Shown piece by piece: positions 12,401-19,821 of a stretch of DNA of 22,041 nt (position 1 is its first letter; each line of letters opens with the position of its first letter). The notes under the pieces are model-generated. The model saw only the letters and a list, made by a program, of their open reading frames with translations, made no database searches and was not told where the DNA came from. The position numbers were made by a program, and so were the translations under genes. Origin of the DNA: Rodentolepis nana (taxonomy: Eukaryota > Platyhelminthes > Cestoda > Cyclophyllidea > Hymenolepididae); contig UZAE01000509.1 of the NCBI GenBank assembly GCA_900617975.1, forward strand, positions 1-22,041, given 5' to 3'.

Positions 12401-15400
12401 AATACTTATAAATGAGCAATGCCATCTTCTAAAGCATAATTTTAATGCCAAGTTATATTTATATTTTACAATAGCAGATTGGGAGTCTGCAGCCATCTCT
12501 ATCGGTTAGTTTTTAAGTCTCCAGGCCCTAGGTTTCACTGATAATTGTAAGTAGTTTATTACTTTACCAATGCCTAGCAGCCCGTTTGTGCATTCATACT
12601 TCTAGTGAAGCCTTTTTTGATCGTAGGTAAGTATTTTGATCAATTGTTGGTTGTGCTTTCATGCCCATTGGCAACCTATTCCTCCGGATATTACCGATCA
12701 AGTTTAGGCATTATTTCGCTATATCTATTGTTTTGTAGCTTTCGGAGATATAGACTGTCTTTCAGTTTTTCGCGCACATACGAATTAAATTCTGGTTATC
12801 TTATTGCCATTTATAGTCGGTTAATTCCCTATTCTTCCACTCCTTTATATTACCGTTTTATTGTAAGCAGTATACAATTAGTTTTCTGCATCAGCACATT
12901 ACTCGCAAAGTCTATGCATTTAGTTGTGATACTTAGGTTAAGGGATCTTTAAATCTGCTCATTTTTACTAGAGATAATCGGGAATTTCCCTTCGGCAGCA
13001 TCCGGTTTATGACTACATAATATTACTGTATTTTATAAGTAGTTGTTCATTCTTTCGCTTCCATAACAGCATCCGACCCCTTTTCAGGTTTGTGACTTCT
13101 TTCAATGCAAAAGTTTTTATGGAAATCAAATGTATTTATTTGGATAATTTTTTGATATTTCACCTTGTAACAAAAGTCGTTATTAGGTAATATTGAATTA
13201 ACACTCATTCATTCTTTTTTCAGCAACCGATTTATCATAGTCCAGCGTTTTTATCCGAGGTTTGCATTTTTAGATTTTATTTTATTGCATCATTCGATCC
13301 AATTTTAAATAAGTACGCCATTTTATTTTAATTTATTCAGCACTATCTGTTTTCTGAGCAGGTTTGTAATCTTTGTCGCTTCACTTTCTATGACATTCTC
13401 ATTCTTATTGCACAAATTATTAAATGTCATTTACTTCGGAATCGCCTAATTTTTAGGCTGTGGGCCTTCTTGATCAAATGGTTTGTTTCAAAATAATGCC
13501 ACCTTTTGACAATTTTAATTATCTTTTAAGTACTCTCTTTCACTTGGTTTATGTTCGTTACTGCAGGTCAGTATTTCTAAGCTGCGTTTTGCCTCGGTCT
13601 TGTTGCTTTTTGCTATTCGCATCGCTCTATTTTAACTATAATTTATACTTTTTTCGTTTTACTAGTATTCTCTTCAACAGCATCAACTGGTTGGTTCCTC
13701 TACTTTAATGTGCTTTTATTATTGTTACCATATCCTATTAGATAGCAATTTGGTCGATTGCCTAGCGATAGCATGTGTGTGGTTATCAGTTGACGCAACC
13801 CATTCGTTTCTAATATGCGTTATCTTGGGCACTTACTATTTTGCTATAAGTAGAATATCACTTTTGCTTGATACTTCCAGGTACAGCTGAACGCACCGCA
13901 GCCAGTTCCTAAGCAGTTTTGAAAACTACGGCTTTCTGTAGTTCTGCTTAGTTTTTGAATTCATGTCTTTTGCATCCGAACTGGCATTTTAATCTCTTTA
14001 ACTCCTATTTTTGGTATCTCTGCTTTGAAACTAGTGCATATTTTCTCTTGTCTTCGATTAGTCAGACATGCACTACATACTTCATTTAACATTTCTATAC
14101 TGAAGCCTGAAAACCAGGTCAATCGTTAATTCAAGTTTTTTTGAAAATACAATTTATGGGCTGATTACAGTCATTTTTAGTAATGCAATTAGGGCATCAA
14201 TAAAGTTTCACTTTATCACTTTATTTGTGTCCCTGTTTCTTTGTAAATGCACCCGATTAAATTATTTCCTGTTACCGCCTCCTGGTGAATTGATAATTGC
14301 CAATTGGGGTTACCGATTGTGATCATTTTGAATCGATGCTTATCGGTCATTTGAAATGGATTAACAATACTGGGAGTTTTACTCATTCCTTTTAGTTGTC
14401 ATTGCTGTCAAATGCTTGATGAGTTTATTTGAATTTCCACTTATTTCTCACTGTATATCTTTTTTTGAAATCCAGCCTAAAATTTTATTCGCCGCCTCTT
14501 TGTGGGCGGGTGTAGGGCTATTCAATTTCTTCTAGTGGATGTATAATTTCATCTTCACCTTGAATATGGGCTTTAGATTTGGTCGTTGTGATTATAATTA
14601 CACCTCAAATTCTCTCATGGGGACTTTAAAATGAAAGATATCTATTTATTCTAATTTTATTTCTGATAAACTTGAAAGCCTAACTTTCAAAATCTTTGTT
14701 TATTTGAGACAAATGTTATTCTTCAAAATGTGTCTTGGAGTTAAGGCTTTGTGTTGCTACTCTTTGTGAATGCATCTTGTGTGATTGGATTCAATTAAAT
14801 TCAGTTTATGCTGGGATTATGTTGTGCAGTTTCGCTTTTCCTTGGGGGAGTTACCTATTGCACTCTATGCGACAGTAATTGATATCTCAACAAGTTGAAA
14901 TTGGGTGTTCCATCTCCTATTGCAATGGTCGATAAACTTGCTTAAACACTTCCAAAGCTGATCTCTGCTTTCTTTCCATTTTAGAATTCCCACGCGAGAA
15001 GCATGTCTTTACTGGCTGCTTTTGGAATGCTCCAGTTTCCAGGTTCCGTGGGTGGCGTTGGAAATTCCCCTACGGCAACAGCAGCCCTTCCTTCATTACA
15101 GCAAACGGCCAATCAGCACCAGCCTGAAATTTCGTATATTCCTACCCCAGCACATTCCTCAACCTCCCACAGTCGTTCTGCAACTGGACCATCTGTAAAT
15201 GCTTCTACACAAGCGCCGCTCTCGTCTTCTCCACATGGCGCATCGTCTTCAGCTACCTTGATTCCCCCCTCTTCATCTGCACCCCACTCTACTCGCCATC
15301 AATCGCAACAACAACAGACTCAACCCGATCGCCGATCAGGCCATCACCACCACCCGTCAATGATGTTAAGTGGAAATCCTACATCGCCAGCAGAGTTTTT

Positions 15401-18072
15401 TGAATCTGTCTCCGTTTCAGGCGCCCCTGTGCCTGTCTTCTATATTGATGGCTTTCGCATTCCTGATAGGATGCCGCTCTATCAAGCTCTTCGCACATAC
15501 TCCATTAAGGTGAAAGAACGTGCCAGACAACTTCTCGCTGAACACCGATTCTCCATGACTGAACAGAATCGTGAGGACAGGATCAATGCATTTATCTGGC
15601 GCACTGTCCATACCATCCATTATCGTATTGAGAAACCGAGTACAGCTTCCAGTGCTGTAGACCCCTTAGCGGAATCCCAGTTTCCCACCTCAACTTCTCC
15701 CACTCCTAGTGTAAACTCTGGTGCTGTTACTAAGCATTCACCATCGTCATCACTTTCCGCTGCTATCAGCTGTCTGAAGCGTTCAAGACGCTCTGAAGAG
15801 CCTGCTCGAGCCTCTCCACCCTCCGCTTTACATGCACCTCCAGTTGAGCGTCTCTTTACTTTCCTAGAACCTCTCACTGAATGCAGTGCTCTTAACAAAG
15901 GCTGCATGGCGGCGAACCTAGGTCTCTTGCGTATTTTGTATGGTCTGAGCGAATTTGGAAATACCTTGGATGATCTAGTTGAACCGTATCCCATTATCCC
16001 TGCTGTAAGTTTACTTCTTGTCTCCTATCGATTATTTTTTCGAATCTGGTCTATTTCTCCTTTTATCTTTGTAGGATTATTTCCATAGCCAAAAGCTCTC
16101 GGCCAAAGCATCTCGCCAGCTACAGGATGTATTTTACGTGCTAGCTGGAAATCTTCCTAAATGGCTGGTACAAACCATCTCAAGCTGTCCCTTCCTTTTC
16201 CCATTCTCTGTTCGGCAAAATTTCTTCTATGTTTACAACTTCGATCGTGAGAGAACTATCCTTCATTTACAGGTTGGTTATCCATTTCAATAAACCTCTG
16301 TATCTTACCTTCCGCTAAAATTTCTATTATTCTGTAGGATACCATCACGAACTCGTCAACAGAAGGTGAAGCAACCGGAAGCACAGGTAGTTCACGCGGG
16401 GGAAGTTCACGAAGGGATCGGGATGGTCGGTCATCTTTCGTTCATCGTATTTCGTCTCACTTCGGACGAAATGCTCTCACTGCTGTGCGCTACGGTGGTT
16501 TTGACGGTGGAGCTGCCATTCTCGAGAACCTTTTGACTGAATCTGCTAATCAATTGAATAAACATAAGATTGTAGTTAGTCGAGATCCAAAGCGCCTTTT
16601 GCGTGCTGCAGAAACGGCAATGAATGATCTTCGCGATTCACGATCCGGCCTTGAGATTGCTTTTGAGGGAGAAGTTGGCTTCGGTTTGGGCCCCACGCTT
16701 GAGTTCTACACCCTTGTAAGCCATCAATTAATGACGGCGAGTCTTAATCTCTGGCATGGCGAAAATTATACCACTGATGGGTACATAATCGCTCCTGCAC
16801 CTGGACTGTATCCCAGACCCTTGCCTAAAAATCTTCGTTCTGCTCAGTCCAGAGAAATTCGATCTAAATTCTTCTTCCTGGGTCAATTGATGGCTCGTGC
16901 TCTATTCGACTGGCGTCAACTGGATCTCTCACTCTCACCGGTTCTCTTCAAGTGGTTTCTATATGTTCAAAATCCTGAGGAGGATCTCGTTCTCTCTGGA
17001 CCACGAGTCGGCGTCACACCAGCTGATTTAGCTCTTGTAGATCCCTCCTTTGCAAAGCATTTCCACAATCTCCTCAAGCTCTCGCGCAGACGAAAGGAGT
17101 TGGTTGATGAGTCGTTGTTAAATAAAGCTGCTGCTTCTGCCATTGACCAAGAAATCCGCGCAATTGACAATGAAGTTGATGACCTCTGTGTGACTTTTGT
17201 TCTTCCAGGATATCAAGTTTGTTTTTCCTTTCCTGCTTTTTACGCGCTATATGTATATATATGCATGTGTGTATGTATGTATGTATATGTTTTTTTCAGA
17301 TTGATCTTTGTCGCAATGGCAGTCAGATGTCAGTCACTGGTAACCTTCTAAGTCAATATTTGCACCTGGTAGCGAATTGGTACCTTGTTGAGGGAGTCCG
17401 CCGTCAGGTTACTGCTCTCATTGCTGGTTTTGATTCGGTCCTTCCGGGTGTTCGAACAGGCAAATTAGCCACTCTATTCCGACCAGATGAGTGTGAGGGT
17501 CTTTTTTGTGGTTCAGGCAGTCTTGGTGGACTCTATCGGGATCAACTCTCATTGCTTCGTACTGGAGGCGCCTCTCGAGCTGTGCCTGTGGTGCCGACAT
17601 TCATCACCTCGAAGAACTCTGACGCTTCGTCAACGGCTGTTGGTTGGGATGTAGACACTCTCATGAAATCTTGTCTTTGTGATCACGGCTATACCCATCA
17701 GTCGACTGCTATCCAATACCTCTTTGAAATCATGTCGGAATTCGATGAAGCACAACGAAGGCTCTTTATTCAATTCGCCACTGGCAGTCCCCGTCTTCCT
17801 ATTGGAGGTATACCAATTTAATTGCTTAACTCTTGCACAAATTTATATACTAACTAAACAATTTTATTGTTCCCTTAGGATTCAGAGCTTTGAAGCCGCC
17901 TTTAAAGATTGTAATGAAACGAGAGGCTGAGGAACACGCCGACCAACATCTTCCGTCGGTAATGACGTGTCAAAATTACTTAAAGCTTCCAAATTACTCC
18001 AGCAAGCAAATTATGTTAGAGAAGCTTCTCTACGCAATTCACGAGGGCCAGCATGCCTTTCATCTCTCTTAG
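3458..18072 (+). CDS. TRIP12: HECT E3 ubiquitin-protein ligase, TRIP12/UFD4 family (15 core exons)
   Basis: This E3 ligase takes ubiquitin from an E2 onto its own cysteine and passes it to substrates. Family members act in the ubiquitin-fusion-degradation and DNA-damage/chromatin pathways, mostly in the nucleus. Join: 3458-3497, 3542-4044, 4434-4763, 6287-6571, 7481-7586, 7641-7827, 7903-8651, 9439-9586, 9650-10109, 10504-11316, 14985-16004, 16075-16272, 16338-17216, 17300-17807, 17879-18072. This totals 6420 bases, 2139 residues plus stop (candidate micro-exons excluded). Domains by residue: disordered 1-165; armadillo-type helices about 165-425 and 556-665; conserved helical block about 800-945 with FEIQHSG at 906; linker to about 1350; FYIDGF block at about 1358; RQLQD/GNLPKWL block in exon 12; HECT about 1690-2139. 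Catalytic Cys is 2106 in [13 protein letters not shown], and the end GQHAFHLS matches human GQQSFHLS. The start is fixed by an in-frame TAA 18 bases upstream with no AG between. No WWE domain is seen. Family assignment is very secure; exact linker exons are not. Confidence 0.93.
3542..4044 (+). CDS. TRIP12: TRIP12-like exon 2: disordered N-terminus and start of helical repeats
   Basis: Follows the acceptor TTATTATAG. Most of the exon encodes Ser/Gly/His/Asn-rich low-complexity protein, as in the TRIP12 N-terminus, although this one is far shorter than the human one (about 165 against more than 400 residues). The last 25 or so residues ([12 protein letters not shown]) begin the armadillo-type region. 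The donor is GTAGGC, phase 0. A second plus frame is open across 3557-4048; I treat it as a shadow of the biased composition. Confidence 0.88.
4045..4433 (+). other. TRIP12: Intron 2 (389 bases)
   Basis: GTAGGC donor and TTTTATCTAG acceptor. Phase 0. T-rich, with nothing else recognisable inside. Confidence 0.85.
4434..4763 (+). CDS. TRIP12: TRIP12-like exon 3: armadillo-type repeats
   Basis: Encodes 110 residues beginning [19 protein letters not shown]. This aligns with human LLVMGNEETLGGFPVKSVV, then with CRALTYMMEALPRS (here [15 protein letters not shown]) and LEMLSRRHSKAIL (here [13 protein letters not shown]). These are the substrate-binding helical repeats of the family. Phase 0 at both ends, donor GTAAGT. 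Confidence 0.93.
4764..6286 (+). other. TRIP12: Intron 3 (1523 bases)
   Basis: GTAAGT donor and ATATTTCAG acceptor. A stretch at about 4920-5160 is noticeably richer in G and C than its surroundings (CACCGGGACTCTG; GGGGATTCCGGAC) and might be an old repeat insertion, but I find no terminal repeats or coding. The rest is AT-rich with nothing recognisable. Confidence 0.8.
6287..6571 (+). CDS. TRIP12: TRIP12-like exon 4: armadillo-type repeats
   Basis: Encodes 95 residues from [18 protein letters not shown] to LCEHLRHL. The pattern [12 protein letters not shown]...[14 protein letters not shown] matches human ANCCQSITPDEF...[14 protein letters not shown]. Phase 0 at both ends, donor GTAAGT. Confidence 0.93.
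6572..7480 (+). other. TRIP12: Intron 4 (909 bases)
   Basis: GTAAGT donor and TTGCATTTTCAG acceptor. It holds a short AGT/AGC-rich tract near 6690-6720 (TTAGTAGTAGTACTAGTAGC). The open frame at 6590-6886 inside it has no family similarity I can see and is intronic. Confidence 0.8.
7481..7586 (+). CDS. TRIP12: TRIP12-like exon 5: armadillo-type repeats
   Basis: Encodes [18 protein letters not shown]...[11 protein letters not shown], matching human LLVVTPPILSS...CPTLAVQLMK. It ends in phase 1 before GTACGT. The 54-base intron that follows has no in-frame stop. I call it an intron because joining gives [12 protein letters not shown], which aligns with human KQNIAETLHFLL. Confidence 0.85.
7641..7827 (+). 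CDS. TRIP12: TRIP12-like exon 6: end of first armadillo half
   Basis: Starts [13 protein letters not shown] and ends ...NLIK across the junction (AA before GTATGT, completed by G in exon 7). In human TRIP12 the WWE domain follows shortly after this point. The 75-base intron after it contains an in-frame stop. Confidence 0.85.
7903..8651 (+). CDS. TRIP12: TRIP12-like exon 7: second armadillo half
   Basis: About 250 residues. After a non-conserved stretch (residues 485-555) it carries helices matching the human block after [23 protein letters not shown] aligns with VSSHIASMLSSQDLKIVVG, and [19 protein letters not shown] with LPDIFSVYFRREGVMHQVK. It ends in a disordered Arg-rich tail (SSRRRRH), plausibly nuclear-localising. 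No W-x-W or other WWE signature occurs. Phase 1, donor GTGAGC. Confidence 0.92.
8652..9438 (+). other. TRIP12: Intron 7 (787 bases)
   Basis: GTGAGC donor and TTTGATTTCAG acceptor. A possible acceptor TTTTTCCCAG at 8915-8924 leads into a segment that hits a stop in the required phase, so I do not call an exon there. Nothing else recognised. Confidence 0.8.
9439..9586 (+). CDS. TRIP12: TRIP12-like exon 8: Ser-rich acidic linker
   Basis: Encodes [18 protein letters not shown] followed by Ser/Thr-rich acidic sequence, a disordered linker as found here in TRIP12. The phase 1 acceptor joins exon 7 cleanly. It ends ACA AG before GTTCGT. The 63-base intron after it is stop-free. Confidence 0.82.
9650..10109 (+). 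CDS. TRIP12: TRIP12-like exon 9: conserved helical block
   Basis: [13 protein letters not shown] aligns with human IKGWIKEQAHKF, and [19 protein letters not shown] with [29 protein letters not shown] continues into exon 10 as VFLGPQ, matching human RLKRFLHVFF. Phase 0 end at AGG before GTACTT. Confidence 0.92.
10110..10503 (+). other. TRIP12: Intron 9 (394 bases)
   Basis: GTACTT donor and TTTACTTTTGTAG acceptor; phase 0. Nothing else recognised. Confidence 0.8.
10504..11316 (+). CDS. TRIP12: TRIP12-like exon 10: conserved segment then long linker
   Basis: 271 residues. The first part continues the helical block ([12 protein letters not shown]). The middle contains [15 protein letters not shown], a weak match to human GPVKIDPLALVQAIE. 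The remainder is Ser/Arg/Pro-rich and poorly conserved. It ends SARSRE in phase 0 before an optimal GTAAGT donor and the 3.67-kb intron with candidate micro-exons. Confidence 0.88.
11967..11993 (+). CDS. TRIP12: Candidate micro-exon a (27 bases)
   Basis: Acceptor TTAACATCTGCAG, donor GTTGGT. Encodes HSDDQQTEL in phase 0 with no stop. Its hydrophilic codons contrast with the T-rich surroundings. The same donor hexamer is used by core exon 12. Confidence 0.45.
12073..12096 (+). CDS. TRIP12: Candidate micro-exon b (24 bases)
   Basis: Long pyrimidine tract ending TTATCGCTATCAG, donor GTTGAT. Encodes TQRSCIHL in phase 0. Peptide and donor are less distinctive than in the other candidates. Confidence 0.33.
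12174..12209 (+). CDS. TRIP12: Candidate micro-exon c (36 bases)
   Basis: Acceptor ATTTCCATTAG, donor GTTAGT. Encodes [12 protein letters not shown] in phase 0. It aligns without gaps to micro-exon d (24 of 36 bases identical), which argues for duplication of a real exon. Confidence 0.55.
12305..12340 (+). CDS. TRIP12: Candidate micro-exon d (36 bases)
   Basis: Acceptor ATGTTCACTAG, donor GTACGT (a strong donor). Encodes [12 protein letters not shown] in phase 0. Same length as micro-exon c and alignable with it, sharing the QQQ core, the Asn and the Pro. Confidence 0.55.
12475..12504 (+). CDS. TRIP12: Candidate micro-exon e (30 bases)
   Basis: Acceptor TATTTTACAATAG, donor GTTAGT. Encodes [10 protein letters not shown] in phase 0. 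Confidence 0.45.
12578..12583 (+). CDS. TRIP12: Very short candidate micro-exon (6 bases)
   Basis: CAGCCC between AATGCCTAG and GTTTGT would encode QP in phase 0. Six bases are easily found by chance; kept because it sits in step with the ladder. Confidence 0.15.
12999..13004 (+). CDS. TRIP12: Very short candidate micro-exon (6 bases)
   Basis: CATCCG between TTTCCCTTCGGCAG and GTTTAT would encode HP, the same two codons that open micro-exon f 71 bases further on. Weak on its own. Confidence 0.17.
13070..13087 (+). CDS. TRIP12: Candidate micro-exon f (18 bases)
   Basis: Acceptor CTTCCATAACAG, donor GTTTGT (the donor hexamer of core exon 13). Encodes HPTPFQ in phase 0. Confidence 0.42.
13224..13259 (+). 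CDS. TRIP12: Candidate micro-exon g (36 bases)
   Basis: Very strong acceptor (CATTCTTTTTTCAG), donor GTTTGC. Encodes [12 protein letters not shown] in phase 0. One of the best candidates. Confidence 0.55.
13341..13361 (+). CDS. TRIP12: Candidate micro-exon h (21 bases)
   Basis: Acceptor TTTAATTTATTCAG, exon ends CAG before donor GTTTGT. Encodes HYLFSEQ in phase 0. Confidence 0.5.
13457..13480 (+). CDS. TRIP12: Candidate micro-exon i (24 bases)
   Basis: Acceptor CCTAATTTTTAG, donor GTTTGT. Encodes AVGLLDQM in phase 0. Confidence 0.48.
13666..13689 (+). CDS. TRIP12: Candidate micro-exon j (24 bases)
   Basis: Acceptor TTTTTTCGTTTTACTAG, donor GTTGGT. Encodes YSLQQHQL in phase 0, Gln-rich like c and d. 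An alternative acceptor CAACAG at 13680 would leave just HQL. Confidence 0.5.
13881..13904 (+). CDS. TRIP12: Possible decayed micro-exon (24 bases)
   Basis: After TGATACTTCCAG the frame reads VQLNAPQP (continuing VPKQF then a stop). The only usable donor, GTTCCT, is poor, so this may be a micro-exon that has lost its donor. Confidence 0.22.
14985..16004 (+). CDS. TRIP12: TRIP12-like exon 11: long linker and pre-HECT block
   Basis: 340 residues. The first 130 or so are Ser/His/Gln/Pro-rich and disordered. Then [20 protein letters not shown] aligns with human [21 protein letters not shown], and [14 protein letters not shown] with human IWTKTHTIWYKPV. A second disordered stretch leads to [14 protein letters not shown]...EPYPIIPA, matching human VILLLRVLHAIS. 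Phase 0 at both ends. Confidence 0.92.
16075..16272 (+). CDS. TRIP12: TRIP12-like exon 12: conserved block before HECT
   Basis: 66 residues. [12 protein letters not shown] aligns with human [32 protein letters not shown] with [20 protein letters not shown], and [13 protein letters not shown] with LFYVTAFDRDRAM. Near diagnostic for TRIP12/UFD4/UPL3. The donor is GTTGGT. Confidence 0.95.
16338..17216 (+). CDS. TRIP12: TRIP12-like exon 13: HECT N-lobe
   Basis: 293 residues. A Gly/Ser/Arg linker precedes [19 protein letters not shown] (human VNREELLKQAESVMQDL). Then come [20 protein letters not shown], the hallmark of the HECT N-lobe, and [20 protein letters not shown] for the E2-binding subdomain. 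It ends TFVLPGYQ before GTTTGT. Confidence 0.96.
17217..17299 (+). repeat. TRIP12: Intron 13 (83 bases) with a TA/TG and GTAT microsatellite
   Basis: Alternating T/A/G tract from about 17,246 to 17,290 containing GTATGTATGTATGTATATG, directly before the acceptor TTTTTTCAG. Such a tract is likely length-variable and sits close to the splice site. Confidence 0.75.
17300..17807 (+). CDS. TRIP12: TRIP12-like exon 14: HECT lobes, with an insert
   Basis: 169 residues. [20 protein letters not shown] and [13 protein letters not shown] align with human [20 protein letters not shown] and [33 protein letters not shown] and [17 protein letters not shown] match almost residue for residue. About 42 residues between CGS and the WDVDTL motif have no human counterpart. 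Phase 1 end, GGAG before GTATAC. Confidence 0.95.
17879..18072 (+). CDS. TRIP12: TRIP12-like exon 15: HECT C-lobe with catalytic cysteine
   Basis: Encodes [15 protein letters not shown]...[18 protein letters not shown]...EGQHAFHLS and a TAG stop. The catalytic Cys codon is 17968-17970, 33 residues before the end. The human TRIP12 cysteine (1959 of 1992, from memory) has the same spacing. Expected catalytically competent. Confidence 0.97.
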
Positions 18073-18322
18073 CTTTCTCTTCTATTGTGTTTTTGTGTCA
18101 CTCTGTGTTCAGTTACTCCCCATTTTACTACTTACCCCCTTCTCACCACAAATTCACTGCTAATTCTCCTTCGTACACTTCCACCACCCTCTTGTTTTCT
18201 TGCTCCTCTATACGTAAGTAAATGAATGGACGGGTAAATACATATTCGTAAAATTACTGTATATGCTCTATCCTGCTTTCTTATTTTCCCTTTTTCGTTA
18301 TATGTCGAGGTCGGTCAATAAA
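18073..18322 (+). terminator. TRIP12: Probable 3' UTR with polyadenylation signal
   Basis: T/C-rich sequence after the stop. A canonical AATAAA lies at 18317-18322, about 245 bases downstream, the first I see after the stop. The actual cleavage site cannot be read from sequence. Confidence 0.4.
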
Positions 18323-19388
18323 TTAAGGCGTGCAGAAACTGCATATCTGAAAGTGATCAAATATTCTCGGAAACGAAATACGCAGATGACTTACTTTCGC
18401 ATTTTGCATCGAAGACAAAATGGTCGTTCAGACCATATGAAATTTCTTTACAATTTATTGGAACTCAGTTCTTTAGTAGTACATTAGCTAATGTATGATT
18501 ACCCTACTGCGCAAAAATGCCTGCATATTCAACACTTATCTCTCTTCCGTAATTCCCCACTTAGTGGAGACCCAGATTATAGAACAGTGAGACAGAAGAG
18601 GTCACCGTAATCCATCAGACTAAGGAAAATTTGGTCAGCCACGAGGATTCTTGGGGCAAGTGATAGGAGGGCATCAAAAAGAGTTAATATAGTTGTAAAG
18701 TTGCTGCATTGTTCAAGATTAAACAATTCCAACAGATCTCCGCAAAGCACCCATTATCATTGCCTATTTTCGGTAGCATATGACCCTCAAGAGTTTGGAA
18801 TTTATCTTAGGAATAAAGGTTTCGATACCCTAACGTCATTAGTATGAAGACAATTTCTATTCCATAGACTAATCCCTGATTCAATATAAGTTTCGAAAGA
18901 GCTGCTGCAAACGAATGGCACAAACTTCATCAACCCCAACCCCCTTTCTAATTGCCCTTTTCTAAGTTAGACTTAACATGCACTCCTTTTAAACATACAT
19001 CCATTATTAGGTCTATTGGATCGTCTTCCAGAAACGATTCCTCAAATAAGACGGGCAATGTTTCCTTCATTAATTTGCATTTAGAGCAAGGTTCATATTC
19101 TAAATTCAAGTTATCCTGGAGAGATGTTTAGCTAAGTAGAAGAGACTTAAGCACGCCAAAATAGCAATACAAAGTGTGAATCTATACTATTGCAGTACAT
19201 GACAACTCTGAATTCCTATTAGATGTTCATACCAACTGCCCACTGCTACTGCAGGCACAATAGAGTAACACAATAAAATGGCGTAAAATTGCTTTTTAAT
19301 ATTTGAGCGTGAGTGTATATGGGCTTGACATCTGTAAGCGGTAAAAATCAATTTGACATTCATAGGGAATGAAATGAGAAAGTGATCG

Positions 19389-19821
19389 ATGGAAGAGGAA
19401 AGTGGATTCAACTAGAAAGGCACCAACATTGAAAATGATGAGAAATTAATAGATTTCAGTGAAAGATCGAATATTGATAGTATGAAGAAGTAGGAAAGTG
19501 AACTAGCGTCTATTAAATTCAAAACGTCGAAGACACTAGGTAGTGATTTGGATGATGATGCCGAACCTCGAAAAATTGGCGAATATATGTCCTCCAGCTT
19601 AGTTCCTATCAAAACAGAAGAGGTAATCATCCATCAAATTAATGACAACCTATTGGCTAATATTGGCCTTATGACAATATTAAATAGGGAAAACTTACGG
19701 TCTTGGTGGAATTGGTGGTCCAGAAGGTGGAGCCGCCCGAGTCCTATTCGCGCATATAGAAAATACGAACGATAAAGCCAAGCAAAGCATGCAATCTCAT
19801 AACAAACTCTCTACTGAGATT
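19389..19821 (+). pseudogene. Possible decayed coding fragment, family unknown
   Basis: Starting at ATG 19389 (MEEESGFN) a frame runs about 125 codons, interrupted only by TAG at 19413 and TAG at 19491. It includes DDDAEPRKIGEYMSSSLVPI. Near 19,687 the more protein-like reading moves to another frame (GKTYGLGGIGGPEGGAARV, then LFAHIENTNDKAKQSM) until TAA at 19822. Two stops plus one frame change look like a pseudogene. A-rich DNA easily yields Lys/Asn/Glu-rich peptides, so chance is not excluded, and I recognise no family. Confidence 0.3.

Larger units (their letters stand above)
11317..14984 (+). other. TRIP12: Intron 10 (3668 bases), carrying a candidate micro-exon ladder
   Basis: Longest intron of the gene, phase 0 at both ends (GTAAGT and CCATTTTAG). 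Three zones are visible. 11,540-11,890 is GC-richer with a 12-base perfect palindrome CCACTTAAGTGG at 11772-11783. 11,960-13,910 is strongly T-rich and is punctuated by short A/C/G-rich islands that fit micro-exons. 13,910-14,984 is AT-rich without clear candidates. A zero-length acceptor/donor pair TCGTAG/GTAAGT sits at 12626/12627. Confidence 0.7.

Noticed and set aside
12895..12909. 15-base micro-exon (HITRK) in the long intron
   Set aside because: Acceptor TTCTGCATCAG is fair, but the donor GTCTAT is poor. Too weak to list with the others.
12605..12952. 115-codon plus frame in the long intron
   Set aside because: Very rich in Tyr, Leu, Phe and Ser, as expected from T-rich intron DNA, with no family and no start context. 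It overlaps the micro-exon zone but is not compatible with it.
13460..13890. Two consecutive hydrophobic plus frames resembling small membrane proteins
   Set aside because: They arise from T-rich intronic sequence (Phe, Leu and Tyr codons). No conserved motif, and they cross the candidate splice sites.
15417..15994. Minus-strand frames of 67 and 124 codons
   Set aside because: Antisense to exon 11, which is strongly supported by TRIP12 similarity. They are shadows of Ser-rich codons.
16485..16490. GTG at 16485 as a separate start for a HECT-only protein
   Set aside because: The upstream frame is open and in phase back to the acceptor at 16337 and joins exon 12. Nothing suggests an independent start.
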